Below are positions 1 through 8,833 of a DNA stretch of 64,000 nt, one piece after another (the stretch's first letter is position 1; every line of letters starts with the position of its first letter). Position numbers and translations under genes: made by a program. This DNA comes from Clostridiaceae bacterium DTU079 (lineage in GTDB: Bacteria > Bacillota > Clostridia > Acetivibrionales > Acetivibrionaceae): positions 106,148-170,147 of the forward strand of contig LFSC01000009.1 of the NCBI GenBank assembly GCA_001512505.1, read 5' to 3'. Below the pieces are notes generated by a model. The model made no database searches, was not told the DNA's origin, and saw only the letters and a list, made by a program, of their open reading frames with translations.

Positions 1-53
1 TCAGACATAAAAGTATGTACATGTCCGTCTATAACCTTAAAACCTTTTACCAT
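1..53 (-). CDS. 5' end of a possible amidohydrolase/PHP-type protein (partial)
   Basis: A minus-strand reading frame runs off the left edge. From an ATG at 53 it reads MVKGFKVIDGHVHTFMS. The IDGHVHTF segment resembles the metal-binding HxH motif near the N-terminus of amidohydrolase-superfamily and TatD-like enzymes. Only 17 complete codons are visible. The frame stays open upstream of this ATG to a stop near 150 without another good start codon, so the start is uncertain. The family is inferred from one motif. Confidence 0.35.
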   Translation of the reverse strand, partial: MVKGFKVIDGHVHTFMS

Positions 54-438
54 TTCATAAATTACCTCTTCTCCGTTATAAGTATAATAGAAATAATGCT
101 TTTTCCATATTTTCTCTCTTACAATAGCTATTGAATATGGTTTATATGACCTTCAATATTCATTAAATCAATAATCATTAAATCAAGCCAAATTAATTCC
201 ATCCTCACCGGACTATATATCACCTCAGTGCTGAGACGATCTCTGCCGTTAAATTATAATGCCGGCGACACTAAAGAATATTATAAATCATTCTTACACC
301 GTTATCAATAAATATGGATATATTTGGATCAATATTATTCCTTTGAAGAAATAATAAAGAATGCTATCCTTCGAGAAAAAGTTCTATACACTCAATAATA
401 CATTTGGGGTCATATTATCAAGAGGAGAAAGAAATTCT
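54..438. other. Intergenic region, nothing firm
   Basis: AT-rich spacer between the divergent edge gene and apgM. It holds a short direct repeat (ATTAAATCAA-like, near 160-190). A short open frame at about 148-335 lacks a usable start and resembles nothing I recognise. Confidence 0.4.
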
Positions 439-466
439 TTGCACTCCTTTTAAAGTCTGTTATAAT
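439..466 (+). promoter_or_regulatory. Sigma-A type promoter for apgM
   Basis: TTGCAC (439-444) and TATAAT (461-466) are separated by 16 bp, close to the housekeeping consensus. Transcription would start near 473, giving an apgM leader of about 55 nt. Confidence 0.7.
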
Positions 467-527
467 AAACTTGCGTCATTTCACTTTACAAAATGACAAT
501 ACAAAATTTAAGAAGGAACTGATTAAT

Positions 528-1736
528 ATGAAATATGTGTTAATTTTAGGAGACGGAATGGCAGATTATCCTGTCGAACAGCTTGGTAATAAAACTCCTC
601 TTCAATATGCAAAAAAAGACAATATGGATTATCTCGCACAGCATTCGGAAGTCGGCCTGGTTAGAACCATACCCGACGGGATTCCTCCGGGAAGCGATGC
701 TGCCAATCTCTCCGTTATGGGATATAATCCAAAGGAATATTATACCGGGCGTTCACCCCTCGAAGCAGTGAGCATGGGCATAAACCTGTCGGATACCGAT
801 GTAGCCATAAGGTGCAACCTGGTAACACTGTCGGAAGATGAGGATTATAGCCAAAAAATCATGATTGACCATAGCTCTGACGAAATATCCACTGAGGAAG
901 CAAGGGAGCTGATTAATGAGGTAAACAGGCACTTAAAAAGCCAAGACATAACTTTTTACCCGGGAATCAGCTACCGCCATTGCATGGTGTGGAATAACGG
1001 TCTTACCGGACTAAACCTTACTCCTCCCCATGACATACTGGATAAGAAAATAACCGAATACCTCCCCAAGGGAGAAAACAACAAGTTATTATTGGACATG
1101 ATGGTAAAGAGCTATGAAATTTTAAAAGACCACCCCATCAATAAAGCCAGAATAAGCAAAGGTCTTAGACCCGCCAACTCGATATGGCTCTGGGGAGAAG
1201 GCAAAAAACCTCTTTTATCAAAGTTTTGTGACAAATATAAAATTAACGGATCCGTAATTTCTGCCGTTGACCTTATAAAGGGAATAGGAATATTGGCAGG
1301 ACTGAAAAATGTGGATGTGGAAGGTGCCACAGGTAATATACATACCAATTTTATCGGTAAAGCCCAGGCAGCCTTAAAGGAACTGGAATCCGGTCAGGAC
1401 TTTGTATATCTTCATTTTGAAGCGCCGGATGAATGCGGACACCGGTATGAAATCGAGAACAAGGTAAAGTCCATTGAAATAATTGACGAACAGGTTGTGG
1501 GAACCATTTTAAAGGGACTCGAAAAATATGAGGATTACAAACTGCTTATACTCCCGGATCATCCTACACCCTTGTCTTTAAGGACTCATACGTCGGATCC
1601 TGTTCCGTACCTTTTATATCAAAAATCCAAGCCCAATAAGTCCCGCGTCTCAGGTTATGACGAGGTGCAGGCTGCAAGTACGAATATTTGCTTCAATGAA
1701 GGATATAAACTTATGGATCATTTTATATTGGATTAA
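528..1736 (+). CDS. apgM: Cofactor-independent phosphoglycerate mutase, archaeal type (aPGM)
   Basis: Interconverts 3- and 2-phosphoglycerate in glycolysis and gluconeogenesis without 2,3-bisphosphoglycerate, using a metal-dependent alkaline-phosphatase fold. The 402-aa length fits the aPGM family. Visible motifs are LGDGMADYP at residues 7-15 (metal ligand Asp), GSDAANLSVMGY around residues 55-66 with the presumed catalytic Ser at 56, EAPDECGHR, and a C-terminal DHPTPLSLRTHTSDPVP segment carrying further Asp/His metal ligands. The ATG at 528 is chosen because the enzyme fold begins at MKYVLILGDGM and an AAGGA lies just upstream. An in-frame TTG at 471 would add 19 unrelated residues. It is monocistronic, behind a strong promoter and followed by a hairpin at 1834-1880. 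Confidence 0.93.
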   Translation: MKYVLILGDGMADYPVEQLGNKTPLQYAKKDNMDYLAQHSEVGLVRTIPDGIPPGSDAANLSVMGYNPKEYYTGRSPLEAVSMGINLSDTDVAIRCNLVTLSEDEDYSQKIMIDHSSDEISTEEARELINEVNRHLKSQDITFYPGISYRHCMVWNNGLTGLNLTPPHDILDKKITEYLPKGENNKLLLDMMVKSYEILKDHPINKARISKGLRPANSIWLWGEGKKPLLSKFCDKYKINGSVISAVDLIKGIGILAGLKNVDVEGATGNIHTNFIGKAQAALKELESGQDFVYLHFEAPDECGHRYEIENKVKSIEIIDEQVVGTILKGLEKYEDYKLLILPDHPTPLSLRTHTSDPVPYLLYQKSKPNKSRVSGYDEVQAASTNICFNEGYKLMDHFILD

Positions 1737-1833
1737 GCTTAACGGTTTAGAGTTTATAGAAGAGCTCTATAGTTTATAAAAGAGCTCAATATAGGTATAT
1801 AATTTATTGACAATGCAAATTATTTTACAATTG

Positions 1834-1880
1834 AGAGAAGAATATTCCATTAACTTAAGCTTTTTGGATTATTCTTCTCT
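1834..1880 (+). terminator. Hairpin downstream of apgM
   Basis: The arms AGAGAAGAATATTCCA (1834-1849) and TGGATTATTCTTCTCT (1865-1880) pair almost perfectly around a CTTAAG-containing loop, followed by a mixed T-rich run. It probably ends apgM transcription. The arms and loop resemble the hairpins at 12493-12660 and 21111-21162. Confidence 0.5.
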
Positions 1881-1939
1881 TCTTAATTTTAGTAATTACT
1901 TAATGAACGCGCTATACGGTTGTAAAAGCTTACATTATT

Positions 1940-3490
1940 TTAAAAATTATACTCTATAAAAACTGCACCATAATGCTTTATATATTCTTTCTCCTTCTCC
2001 GTTAGACCGAGATTCCACATCAATTCGTCATAAACGTCGCCTTTGTCAAATACAACTATTCTGTTTATCATTATTTTTGCAATTTCATTGTTAATGCCGT
2101 TTATCTTGAGGCTGTCTTTTAATTGTTGAATCATTTCTCCTGTATTACAGGACTCGCCTTTTTTTTCCTCCAGCATTTCCATCTCTTTCTTTATTGATGC
2201 CATCTTGCTTTCCAACTGCTGATTCATCCTTAAAAAAAGACTTTCGGATATTTTTTCTTCAAGCCTGTCCTGATATAAGATTTCCTGCTGTCTCTGCTTT
2301 GCCTCCAGCTGCTTTTGAAGCCTTTTGTATGCCGTTTTCCAGTCTTTTATGCCCTCTTCTTCCAAAAGCTTTTTCAATATTTGATCGGCTGCTTCATTGT
2401 CCTTTAAAAATTCCTCCAGATCATTTAGAACAATGCTGCATAAATCCGTCTCCCTAATGTGGTGACTGGTGCAAACCGATTTACCGTTTTTACCGTAGCT
2501 GCTGCATATATAGCTCATCGGCCTTCCCTGCCTTTTTCTTGCAAACATAATACTTCCGCAGGCCCCACAAAACATCATACCCCTGAAAACATGAAAAAAG
2601 CCCTTGTGAGGTCCGGGTCTGTTTCTTTTTTCTGCCCGTATTCTTTGAATCTCATTAAACTCCTCCCTCGAAATAATGGGCTCATGGGTTTTTTCGGTTA
2701 TCACCCAGCAGCTTTGGGGAAGACGCCGTGTTTTTTTACTTTTAAAGCTTATCTTTTCACTTACTCCCTGAACGGTATCGCCAATATAAACCCTGTTACC
2801 GAGAATCCTCATCACCGCTACCGCATTCCACAAACCCATTGACGGGGACTTTATTCCCTCCTGGTTTAATTTGCCTGCTATATAACTATAGCCAAAGCCC
2901 TCTTTATAAAGGCTGTATATTTTTTTCACTATCTCGGCCTGTTCTTTATTCACAACCAGCTTGTTTTTTTCATACTGCGATTTTTCGTAGCCGTAGGGTG
3001 CGCTTCCAATGTATTCGCCCTTTTGTATCTTAAACCTCAGGTTGGTTCTAATTTTTCTGGAAATATCTCTTATGTACCGCTCGTTGTACCACGTGTCAAT
3101 GCCCACAGTATCATTATCCCTTATGCTGTCGTATCTTCCGTCATAGGTTATAACCCTTACCCCTTTTTCCTCCAAAAAGTCGAGGAACAAAAGAGTTTTT
3201 GCATTATTTCTTCCAAGCCGGGACAGGTCCTTAATTATCAGAAGATCAATCTCCCCCCTTGTCACATCTCTTGTAAGCTCATCGATTCCCTTTCTCTCAA
3301 AACCTGCCCCGGAAACATTATCGTCTATATAAATTCCTCTTATCTCTCCCAATTTGTTTTTTTTTACATAGTCGATAAGAAGTTCTCTTTGGGTTTCGAT
3401 CGTCTCATAGTTCTCTCCGTTTTCATCCCGGCTCTCTCTTACATATATGCCTATTTTATGTATATTTTGGATGTCACCGTTTATGATAAC
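1940..3490 (-). CDS. Large serine recombinase; start missing or frameshifted
   Basis: Site-specific recombinase of the resolvase/invertase superfamily. In order it has an N-terminal catalytic domain with IGIYVRES (the YxRxS nucleophile motif, near 3424-3451), the LIIKDLSRLGRN segment, a recombinase DNA-binding domain, a zinc ribbon (CGACGSIMF, later CSSYGKNGKSVC), and a C-terminal coiled coil rich in Glu/Lys. The total of about 515 aa is usual for the large-serine group. The conventional start at 3352 (TTG) would remove the catalytic Ser. The frame is open to a stop at 3494-3496 but holds no ATG, GTG or TTG upstream of the motif. A GTG at 3497 lies in the neighbouring frame behind an AGAGG sequence. 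The gene is either frameshifted near 3480 or starts at a rare codon. No partner genes or clear att sites are visible. It converges with apgM. Confidence 0.75.
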   Translation of the reverse strand, partial: VIINGDIQNIHKIGIYVRESRDENGENYETIETQRELLIDYVKKNKLGEIRGIYIDDNVSGAGFERKGIDELTRDVTRGEIDLLIIKDLSRLGRNNAKTLLFLDFLEEKGVRVITYDGRYDSIRDNDTVGIDTWYNERYIRDISRKIRTNLRFKIQKGEYIGSAPYGYEKSQYEKNKLVVNKEQAEIVKKIYSLYKEGFGYSYIAGKLNQEGIKSPSMGLWNAVAVMRILGNRVYIGDTVQGVSEKISFKSKKTRRLPQSCWVITEKTHEPIISREEFNEIQRIRAEKRNRPGPHKGFFHVFRGMMFCGACGSIMFARKRQGRPMSYICSSYGKNGKSVCTSHHIRETDLCSIVLNDLEEFLKDNEAADQILKKLLEEEGIKDWKTAYKRLQKQLEAKQRQQEILYQDRLEEKISESLFLRMNQQLESKMASIKKEMEMLEEKKGESCNTGEMIQQLKDSLKINGINNEIAKIMINRIVVFDKGDVYDELMWNLGLTEKEKEYIKHYGAVFIEYNF

Positions 3491-3716
3491 GTATCACCTC
3501 TTTTATTTGCGGATTTTATCCAACATCAGCTTGAAGATTTTAAACAGAACCTCATTGATTGTTAATCTTCTTTTATACTTTTTAACGACAAATCTTGATT
3601 TTGAATCCCTGTTTTCCATGACCTGTCACTCTCGGGTATTCATACTTAGCTTATATATATGCTCAAAGGAAATATATTAAAAATTGTCCCAAAGAGATTT
3701 TTGAAAGCATTGAAAA

Positions 3717-5078
3717 TTAATACTTTTTTCTTTTGGAGGAGGAAGGAATTTGCAGATCAGAACGGTATTTTGCCACTGTACGGCGGGATATTTCCAGTCC
3801 TTCATTTTTAAGAATTTCAACTATTTGAGTATCACTCAATGGATTCTTCTTATCCTCGGAGTCTATTATAGCTTTAATTCTTTTTTTAATACCTATGCCG
3901 GTGATATCTTTTCCCGATGCAGCTAAAACCCTGGGAGGGAAAAAATATTTCATATCGAAAACTCCCCATGAGCATTGCAGATATTTACCGCTTACGGTTC
4001 TGCTCACGGTAGATTCATGGATGTCAAGTGCAGCAGCAACCTCTTTCATTGTAAGAGGCTTGATATAACCCTTGCCCTTTTCAAAAAACTCAATCTGACT
4101 GTTCACTATATGTTCCGAAACCTTAATAAGCGTGTTTTTTCGCTGTTGTATACATTTCATCAACCAGGCTACGCTGTCTATTTTGGATTGTATAAATTTT
4201 CTGGCTTCAATATTTATGTCCTCTTTCAGAATCTTTTTATAATAGCTGCTTATGGTTATGGAAGGTATGGATTCTTCGTTGATAATCACCTCAAATTTGT
4301 CATTAATTTTCTTTACTATTACGTCGGGAACAATAAATTTAACACCGTCAAGTCCGTAAAACTCTCTACCGGGCCTGGGTTCCAAGGTTTTTATAAACTC
4401 CAGCACCTCAGCCACTCTTTTTATACTCAGCCCCGTTTCCTTAGCGACTGCGGATAACTTATTATCGGCCAGGCTGTCCAAGTAGTTGCTGACTATATTG
4501 ATTATGTCCCTGTCCTGTACTTTCATCTGTTTTAGCTGTATCAAAAGGCATTCCTTCAAATTTCTCGCACAAATACCCGGAGGATCAAAGGTTTGTAAAA
4601 GGTTTAGGATTTTTTCAACCTTTCGGACAGTAATGTTAAAAAAAGCAGCCACCTCGGAAAGGTTTATACCCAGATACCCATTGTCATCTATGTTGTCTAT
4701 CAAATACTCAGCTATTTCAATATCCATTTCGCTCATGGACAAGGCATGAAGCTGGAGAAGCAAATGCTCCTTTAAGGACAATCCCACCGTCGAATTGTCC
4801 ATAATTACTTTATCCCCACGCTCCGGCAATTCATCATTCTTAACCTCCATATCGTAATAACTGTCGTCTTCCAAGTCTTCGGCCTCCCCATGGGTATCAT
4901 AAAAAGGAGAGCCTATCTCCAAAGCCGGATTTGTCTCCATTTCTCTTAAGATATATTCCGACAACTCCTGGGAATTCATTTTAAGTATCTCTATAGCCAT
5001 CCTTAACTGAGGCGTAAGTATAATTTTCTGTGATTGTATAAGACTTAAATCAAAATAAAAATCCAAGTTGCTCCCCAT
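3717..5078 (-). CDS. rpoN: RNA polymerase sigma-54 factor
   Basis: Sigma-54 directs RNA polymerase to -24/-12 promoters that need an AAA+ activator. The 453-aa length is typical. Region I starts MGSNLDFYFDLSLIQSQK, with the ILTPQLRMAIEIL segment that contacts the activator. It is followed by an acidic region II (about residues 45-80), a core-binding region with two repeats, a helix-turn-helix (MKEVAAALDIHESTVSRTV), and the RpoN box SRRTVAKYR about 20 residues from the C-terminus. It is the last gene of a minus-strand run: zinc-ribbon, formyl-THF cyclo-ligase, CPBP protease, rpoN, with gaps of 27, 2 and 12 nt. No activator gene is visible in the window, so the regulon cannot be read from context. 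Confidence 0.95.
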   Translation of the reverse strand: MGSNLDFYFDLSLIQSQKIILTPQLRMAIEILKMNSQELSEYILREMETNPALEIGSPFYDTHGEAEDLEDDSYYDMEVKNDELPERGDKVIMDNSTVGLSLKEHLLLQLHALSMSEMDIEIAEYLIDNIDDNGYLGINLSEVAAFFNITVRKVEKILNLLQTFDPPGICARNLKECLLIQLKQMKVQDRDIINIVSNYLDSLADNKLSAVAKETGLSIKRVAEVLEFIKTLEPRPGREFYGLDGVKFIVPDVIVKKINDKFEVIINEESIPSITISSYYKKILKEDINIEARKFIQSKIDSVAWLMKCIQQRKNTLIKVSEHIVNSQIEFFEKGKGYIKPLTMKEVAAALDIHESTVSRTVSGKYLQCSWGVFDMKYFFPPRVLAASGKDITGIGIKKRIKAIIDSEDKKNPLSDTQIVEILKNEGLEISRRTVAKYRSDLQIPSSSKRKKY

Positions 5079-5090
5079 CCTTTAAAATTA

Positions 5091-6026
5091 CTATAATAGC
5101 TGATTTATCAGAAAAATTACCGAATAAACAATATATAGCAATAGACTTAATAATATGGGCCAATGGCACATAACCGATATAATATCCTTTATTATGCTTG
5201 TTCTTGAAAGCTTTAATTCACATTTACCCCTTGTTGCTTTATGAAAGCAAATAAGCAAAAATATCATAACAACAAAGCATATTACTCCAAAGATTGCCAC
5301 CGCTATAAACTGGTCTTCGGTTATCCTTGAACCGTCCCCGGTACCTGCCCATCTTCCGGAATAATATTGTACCAACACCGACAGAAAGTTATTGGCAAAG
5401 TGCGCCAGCATACCGGCAAATATGGAATCAGTTCTAATTACATAATATCCTATCAACATCCCCAAAAAAATCGGCCCTGAAAGGTTTGTGAGGTCGAAAT
5501 GAAAAATACCGAACAGGATGGATGAAATTACCACTGCGCTTATAGAACCTCTGCTCTCATAAGCCTTCAGCAAAATACCCCGGTGCAATATTTCTTCGCA
5601 TATAGCCGGAGATACAGCCACTACAAGGATGGAAAGAATAATCTCCCCCAGGTTCTGCGGAGTCGGAAGGGATTCCTTCAGAGTATAGCCTGAAGACTGT
5701 AAAACATAGACTATCATAACATTAAGTGACGAGACCCCCATATATGCAGGAACGGAAATCAAAAGAATTAAAATTCCCGGCAATGGACGAAATTTGTTGA
5801 ATTTTAATGCTTCCTTAATGTCCTTTCTTTTAACAATAAGGTATAACAGCACCGGAAAAAGAACGAAGTAAAATTGGTTTATAATAAGAATCAGATAGTT
5901 GTTTGCCCGCAAAAAGCCAAAACAATACCGGTCAACAGCTTTAGCCCCTAAAAAATAAATTAAATTCAGTATTACTACCGCAAAATAAACTTTATTCGCT
6001 TCGGTTTCCCTTATCCTGCCGTTCAC
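5091..6026 (-). CDS. CPBP-family intramembrane metalloprotease
   Basis: Membrane protein of 311 aa with about eight hydrophobic segments, belonging to the CPBP (Abi/CAAX protease) family. The glutamate pair motif EEILHRG (EExxxR) lies in the middle, followed by FGIFHFD (FxxxH) and HFANNFLS (HxxxN), which are the expected zinc-site motifs of intramembrane glutamic/metalloproteases. Bacterial relatives are linked to peptide processing and to bacteriocin immunity, but no substrate can be assigned here. It sits 2 nt after the formyl-THF cyclo-ligase stop and 12 nt before rpoN, so it is probably co-transcribed with both. The long hydrophobic C-terminal tail (about residues 230-311) is two extra predicted membrane spans. 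Confidence 0.85.
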   Translation of the reverse strand: MNGRIRETEANKVYFAVVILNLIYFLGAKAVDRYCFGFLRANNYLILIINQFYFVLFPVLLYLIVKRKDIKEALKFNKFRPLPGILILLISVPAYMGVSSLNVMIVYVLQSSGYTLKESLPTPQNLGEIILSILVVAVSPAICEEILHRGILLKAYESRGSISAVVISSILFGIFHFDLTNLSGPIFLGMLIGYYVIRTDSIFAGMLAHFANNFLSVLVQYYSGRWAGTGDGSRITEDQFIAVAIFGVICFVVMIFLLICFHKATRGKCELKLSRTSIIKDIISVMCHWPILLSLLLYIVYSVIFLINQLL

Positions 6027-6028
6027 AA

Positions 6029-6628
6029 TTAAATCCTCTCAATATAATCTTTGCTTAAAATAACCCTGTTTTCAGTAACAATTGCATCCAAAACAACATC
6101 ATGTTCTTCCTTGGGAATATTCTCAACAACTTGCAACTCAAAGGCAATTCCCACTTTAAAACATTCATCCTTTACTTCCCTTAAAAAAACATCATAATAT
6201 CCTGCACCATAACCGATTCTGTTCCCTTTTGTGTCAAAGGCAACCCCCGGTACAATCACCATATCGATTTTTTGAGGATCAATTTTTCTCGAAAGGTGCT
6301 TTACCGGTTCCAAAATACCGTAAGTACCCGGTTTTAAGCCATTTTCACGGTCTATCGGCTCATAGGCGCATATTTTTTTTATTCCCTGAATGGATTCGAT
6401 TAAAGGAAATGCCAAGGTTTTCCCCAGCTTTAAGCAATGCTCTGTTAAAAAACCCGTCATAACCTCATTTTTAAAATCCATATATGCCATTATGATTTTA
6501 CTGTCTTTAAACTTATCAAGGGATATCAGCTTTTCTGTAATTCGGATGCTCCTCTTTACAACATCATCCTTTATAAGCGCGTTTCTTTTATCCAATATTT
6601 CTTTCCTGATCTCTTTTTTACTTTTCAT
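6029..6628 (-). CDS. 5-formyltetrahydrofolate cyclo-ligase
   Basis: Converts 5-formyl-THF to 5,10-methenyl-THF using ATP, recycling a dead-end folate (5-FCL, also called YgfA/YqgN or MTHFS). The 199-aa length is normal. Features are a basic N-terminus (MKSKKEIRKEILDKR) that contacts phosphate, a central LAFPLI segment, DMVIVPGVAFD, and the diagnostic nucleotide-binding loop RIGYGAGYYD near residue 145. The start follows a moderate GGTGACGGG-like site. It lies in the rpoN operon between the zinc-ribbon gene and the CPBP protease; a functional link to them is not evident. Confidence 0.93.
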   Translation of the reverse strand: MKSKKEIRKEILDKRNALIKDDVVKRSIRITEKLISLDKFKDSKIIMAYMDFKNEVMTGFLTEHCLKLGKTLAFPLIESIQGIKKICAYEPIDRENGLKPGTYGILEPVKHLSRKIDPQKIDMVIVPGVAFDTKGNRIGYGAGYYDVFLREVKDECFKVGIAFELQVVENIPKEEHDVVLDAIVTENRVILSKDYIERI

Positions 6629-6655
6629 CCCGTCACCTTTAGAGTCTTATAAATA

Positions 6656-7366
6656 TTACGCAAAATAAATTGCCAAAAGACCAAATAATATCATCATGAT
6701 TAAAAATACAATAACAGAAGATATCAAAATAGCCTTGCCGAAGGATTGCCTGTCTTTGTCCTCACCGGCATTCATAAAAACTATTCCGGCTATTACCCCA
6801 ATAAGCTGTCCGATTCCCGGCAATAGGTTCGATACCGTAACCAGAAATACTTTAAAGCCGTTTCCCATTGGTGATACATGGGTTGAAGCAGCGGCTTTCG
6901 TATTGTAGGTTATTGTATTGCTTTTATATGCGCCTTTATTGACAGCTGGCTTATTTATCTCATTACCGGATATACCGTAAGTTCCGCTATTTTGAACAGG
7001 TTCTGCTTTAGAAGCAATATTGCCTGTGTCTTCCCGAACATTGACCGTCTCTTTCGGGATATTCCCTGCATTTTCCCAGGGTTTGACCGTATCCTTTTGA
7101 AAACTTTTAGGGTTTTGCCAAACATTACTTGTTTCCTTTGGAATATTGCTTGTATATCCCCAGGAATTGCTCGTATCCCTGTAAACACTGTTTTCATTTT
7201 TACTAAAACTGCTACCGGCGTCAAGATTCACATCCCTCATATTTGATTCCGAATGTGCCTTGTCAGCCCTCAGCAAACTTCCGCAATACGGACAACGTTT
7301 ATATTCCGCTGCAATGCTTTCACCGCAAAAAGTGCAAACCCTGTTAAATTTGCTTGTGCTATCCAT
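6656..7366 (-). CDS. Zinc-ribbon membrane protein with degenerate NIPKET repeats
   Basis: Unrecognised protein of 236 aa. The N-terminus has a double CxxC zinc ribbon (CTFCGES then CPYCGSLL, residues about 11-32). A hydrophilic linker of about 110 residues contains imperfect repeats built on NIPKET/NVW (NIPKETSNVW, NIPKETVNVR, with related SFQKDTVKPW and YRDTSNSW). The C-terminus has two hydrophobic segments separated by a short charged loop (NAGEDKDRQSFGK), so it is probably membrane anchored with the zinc ribbon in the cytoplasm. It is the first gene of the rpoN operon; a GGAGG-type site precedes the ATG at 7366. Base use in the repeats is ordinary. No function is assigned. Confidence 0.7.
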   Translation of the reverse strand: MDSTSKFNRVCTFCGESIAAEYKRCPYCGSLLRADKAHSESNMRDVNLDAGSSFSKNENSVYRDTSNSWGYTSNIPKETSNVWQNPKSFQKDTVKPWENAGNIPKETVNVREDTGNIASKAEPVQNSGTYGISGNEINKPAVNKGAYKSNTITYNTKAAASTHVSPMGNGFKVFLVTVSNLLPGIGQLIGVIAGIVFMNAGEDKDRQSFGKAILISSVIVFLIMMILFGLLAIYFA

Positions 7367-7557
7367 AAATATATCCTCCTCGTATCACGGTGACCATCTT
7401 TAATCCGAAAAATATAACCTATCATAGACTAATAAATTCTTCAACACGTGAAAAATTCCTTCAACCACCTCTGCAAAAACACCGCTGTATAATTTTCAGA
7501 GCATCGTGTCTATTGATTTTTTCTTCCTGACTTCTAAAATACTCAAAAACCATATAA

Positions 7558-8616
7558 TCAATTGCTACTTGTCATATACTTTTCAATGGAAGCATCCGCA
7601 TAAGTGCCCATTTTCGTGTATGCTTCAAAAGCTGCATCAATCAGATTAAAAGCAAGGGCGGTACCCGTTCCTTCCCCAACCCTCATACCTAGACTTAGCA
7701 TAGGCTCCAACCCCAACTCCTTCATAACTCTTCTGCTTCCGGGTTCTGCCGAGCCATGGGAAGAAAAAACATATGCCCGAACTTTAGGTTCCATTCTCAC
7801 AGCCAAAAGAGCCGCACAAGAGGAAATAAATCCGTCAATCAAAATAGGAATCCTATAAGCAGCAGCACCAATAAAGCATCCCGTCAACCCGGCGATATCA
7901 AATCCTCCGAGCTTTGACAAAACATCAATTGGATCGTCGGGATTGGGCTTGTTTATTTCTATCGCCTTTTTAACCGTTTCAATCTTTTTCATTAAGCCCT
8001 CATCCGACAGTCCTGCTCCCCTTCCCACCATTTCCTCTGCAGGTGAGCCGGTCAGAACAGAAGATACGGCACTGCTGGTAGTGGTGTTTCCTATCCCCAC
8101 CTCTCCTGTCCCCAGCATATTATATCCTTTATTCTTCAAATCCTTCACTATACCGATACCGGTCTCTATTGCCCGGATTGCTTCATCTCTTGTCATTGCA
8201 GGTCCCTTTGCTATATTACAGGTCCCTTTTCTAATCTTGCGGCATATCAAACCTTCACAATCCAGATCACTGTCCAATCCGATGTCAACAACGGTTATAT
8301 CCGCTCCTGCATGCCGTGTAAAGGCGTTTACCGTTGCAAGCCCTCTGAACAAGCTGCTTGTAAGACATGTTGTGACCTCTTTCGGGCAGGAAGTAACCCC
8401 CTCTTCCACCACCCCGTTATCGGAGCACATTATAATTACTGTCTTTTTATCTATAGATGGGTAAACCTCTCCCCTTATACCGGCAATCCTGCAAATAATC
8501 TCCTCCAAAACTCCCAGGCTTCCGGTGGGTTTGAGCAAACTGTCCAGCCTTTTTTTAGCCTCAGCCATAGGCTCATCATAAAGTTGTCCGATAGACCTCA
8601 ATATATCATAAAGCAT
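7558..8616 (-). CDS. cobT: Nicotinate-nucleotide--dimethylbenzimidazole phosphoribosyltransferase
   Basis: Makes alpha-ribazole phosphate from nicotinate mononucleotide and a lower-ligand base during nucleotide-loop assembly of cobalamin. The 352-aa length fits CobT. Motifs: KPTGSLGVLEEI near the N-terminus, VIIMCSDNGVVEEGVTSCP, GTGEVGIGNTTTSSAV around residue 170, and the C-terminal GEGTGTALAF, which carries the catalytic Glu of the family. The gene stands alone; no other corrinoid gene is in the window and no cobalamin riboswitch is seen in the 217 nt upstream. An isolated cobT is common in organisms that salvage or remodel corrinoids, but that is an inference here. Confidence 0.95.
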   Translation of the reverse strand: MLYDILRSIGQLYDEPMAEAKKRLDSLLKPTGSLGVLEEIICRIAGIRGEVYPSIDKKTVIIMCSDNGVVEEGVTSCPKEVTTCLTSSLFRGLATVNAFTRHAGADITVVDIGLDSDLDCEGLICRKIRKGTCNIAKGPAMTRDEAIRAIETGIGIVKDLKNKGYNMLGTGEVGIGNTTTSSAVSSVLTGSPAEEMVGRGAGLSDEGLMKKIETVKKAIEINKPNPDDPIDVLSKLGGFDIAGLTGCFIGAAAYRIPILIDGFISSCAALLAVRMEPKVRAYVFSSHGSAEPGSRRVMKELGLEPMLSLGMRVGEGTGTALAFNLIDAAFEAYTKMGTYADASIEKYMTSSN

Positions 8617-8735
8617 ATATGCCCTCCTTAATTGCTTTTTATAGCCGGATTAGCCCTATGTATAAGAAAATTATATTGCAATTTCAAGGATAAATCAAAT
8701 TGTATTAAAATTAGGGGACAAATGTCGCCATAACA

Positions 8736-8793
8736 AAAGAGGCTGAAAATCCAACACAGTTTTTCAAACCGGAGCTGGATTTTCAGCCTCTTT
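8736..8793 (-). terminator. Terminator of rplY
   Basis: Perfect 18-bp inverted repeat: AAAGAGGCTGAAAATCCA (8736-8753) and its complement (8776-8793), with a 22-nt loop. It lies directly after the bL25 gene on the minus strand; a short U run (TTTTGTT) follows on that strand. Confidence 0.8.
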
Positions 8794-8833
8794 AAACTTT
8801 AAAATTCAGTCTATTGAATTATAAGAACCATAC

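Noticed and set aside
148-335. Open frame without a start codon near the left edge
   Set aside because: No ATG, GTG with a ribosome site or homology.
8617-8735. Possible cobalamin riboswitch before cobT
   Set aside because: Only about 120 nt before the terminator, with none of the conserved B12-box sequence.
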